NCBI GenBank assembly: GCA_023441145.1 | Contig: JAEZQN010000249.1 | Span: 1-6,184, forward strand | Direction of reading: 5' to 3' | Source: Bacillota bacterium | Lineage (GTDB): Bacteria; Bacillota; Clostridia; Lachnospirales; Lachnospiraceae | DNA length: 6,184 nt | Shown here: positions 5,680 to 6,184 of the stretch, piece after piece | How the letters are laid out: the number at the start of each line of letters is the position of its first letter | Position numbering within the stretch: position 1 is the first letter of the stretch | Translations under genes and position numbers: made by a program | Notes under the pieces: generated by a model | What the model was told of the DNA's origin: nothing | Seen by the model: the letters and a program-made list of their open reading frames with translations, nothing else | Database searches by the model: none

Positions 5680-6184
5680 ATGAAAGGCATTATATTTGAT
5701 TTAGATGGGGTAATTATTTCAACAGATCAATATCACTTTCAAGCATGGAAGCATGTGGCTGATATTTTTAGTATTCCATTTGACGAAGAGATAAATCATC
5801 GACTTAGGGGGATTAGTAGAGAAAAGTCTTTGGATATTATCTTAGAATGTTATACAGGTCCTCGAATTAGTAGTGAATTAAAAACAGCAATATTACAAGA
5901 AAAAAATAACCGTTATAAATGTTTATTAGAGGAAATAAAACCATCTGATGTTTCAAATGATGTCAGAGCTACAATCAAGGAAATGAAACAAATGGGGTAT
6001 CAGATAGCTATTGGTTCTTCTAGCAAGAATGCTACATATATATTAAAATTAATTAAAATGTTCGATGAGTTTGATGCAGTGATCGATGGAAACCATATAA
6101 AAAGATCAAAGCCAGATCCAGAGGTCTTCTTAAAAGCTGCAAAAATTATGCAATTAGAACCAGAAGATTGTATTGTTGTTGAGG
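5680..6184 (+). CDS. pgmB: Beta-phosphoglucomutase, N-terminal 168 residues (cut by window edge)
   Basis: This HAD-superfamily phosphomutase interconverts beta-glucose 1-phosphate and glucose 6-phosphate in the cytoplasm. The frame is open to the right edge, and about three quarters of the usual ~220 residues are present. The sequence follows the Lactococcus lactis enzyme closely: nucleophile D7 and acid/base D9 in 'FDLDGVI'; 'YHFQAW' (H19, W23) and 'GISRE' (R47) in the cap region; S113 in 'GSSSKN'; and K144 in 'KPDP'. The last residue visible, E168, corresponds to the first acidic magnesium ligand of the final motif. These specific residues separate it from generic HAD phosphatases. Genes of this type usually sit beside an inverting phosphorylase (for example GH65) that releases beta-glucose 1-phosphate. 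None is seen here, so one is expected beyond the right edge or upstream. The 28-nt gap to the chemoreceptor gene suggests one transcript. Confidence 0.93.
   Translation, partial: MKGIIFDLDGVIISTDQYHFQAWKHVADIFSIPFDEEINHRLRGISREKSLDIILECYTGPRISSELKTAILQEKNNRYKCLLEEIKPSDVSNDVRATIKEMKQMGYQIAIGSSSKNATYILKLIKMFDEFDAVIDGNHIKRSKPDPEVFLKAAKIMQLEPEDCIVVE

Overview
The window looks like one segment of a carbohydrate uptake and breakdown operon from a low-GC, motile, fermentative Firmicute. It most resembles a Lachnospiraceae or Clostridium cluster XIVa organism such as Lachnoclostridium phytofermentans; this is inferred from base composition, strong Shine-Dalgarno sites, protein style and gene mix, not from a database match. 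All six genes lie on the + strand with gaps of about 15 to 75 nt. There is no convincing promoter and no canonical rho-independent terminator in the window, so it is probably the interior of a longer transcript. No gene is supported on the - strand, and no tRNA, rRNA, CRISPR array or mobile element is seen.

Layout: (1) 1-438, the C-terminal part of an ABC sugar-binding protein, cut by the left edge. (2) 480-1481, an RbsC-type sugar ABC permease. (3) A 10-bp stem-loop at 1494-1522 between transport and catabolic genes. (4) 1557-3245, a cytoplasmic two-domain GH3 enzyme of the NagZ/Nag3 (beta-N-acetylhexosaminidase or phosphorylase) type. (5) 3261-4085, a metallo-beta-lactamase-fold hydrolase with a complete dinuclear metal site. 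(6) 4128-5651, a methyl-accepting chemotaxis protein with a six-helix membrane sensor, no periplasmic ligand domain and no visible HAMP. (7) 5680-6184, the start of a beta-phosphoglucomutase, cut by the right edge.

How the genes may work together (inference): the binding protein and permease import an oligosaccharide or glycoside. The GH3 enzyme removes a beta-linked, possibly N-acetylated, sugar in the cytoplasm. A beta-glucose-1-phosphate-producing phosphorylase outside the window would feed the beta-phosphoglucomutase. The MBL protein may act on an ester, lactone or other side group, and the chemoreceptor would couple swimming behaviour to use of this substrate. The transporter ATPase and the expected phosphorylase are not in view.

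The most surprising non-coding signal is a perfect 13-bp inverted repeat around a TTCG loop inside the chemoreceptor gene, exactly where the last membrane helix passes into the cytoplasmic coiled coil.
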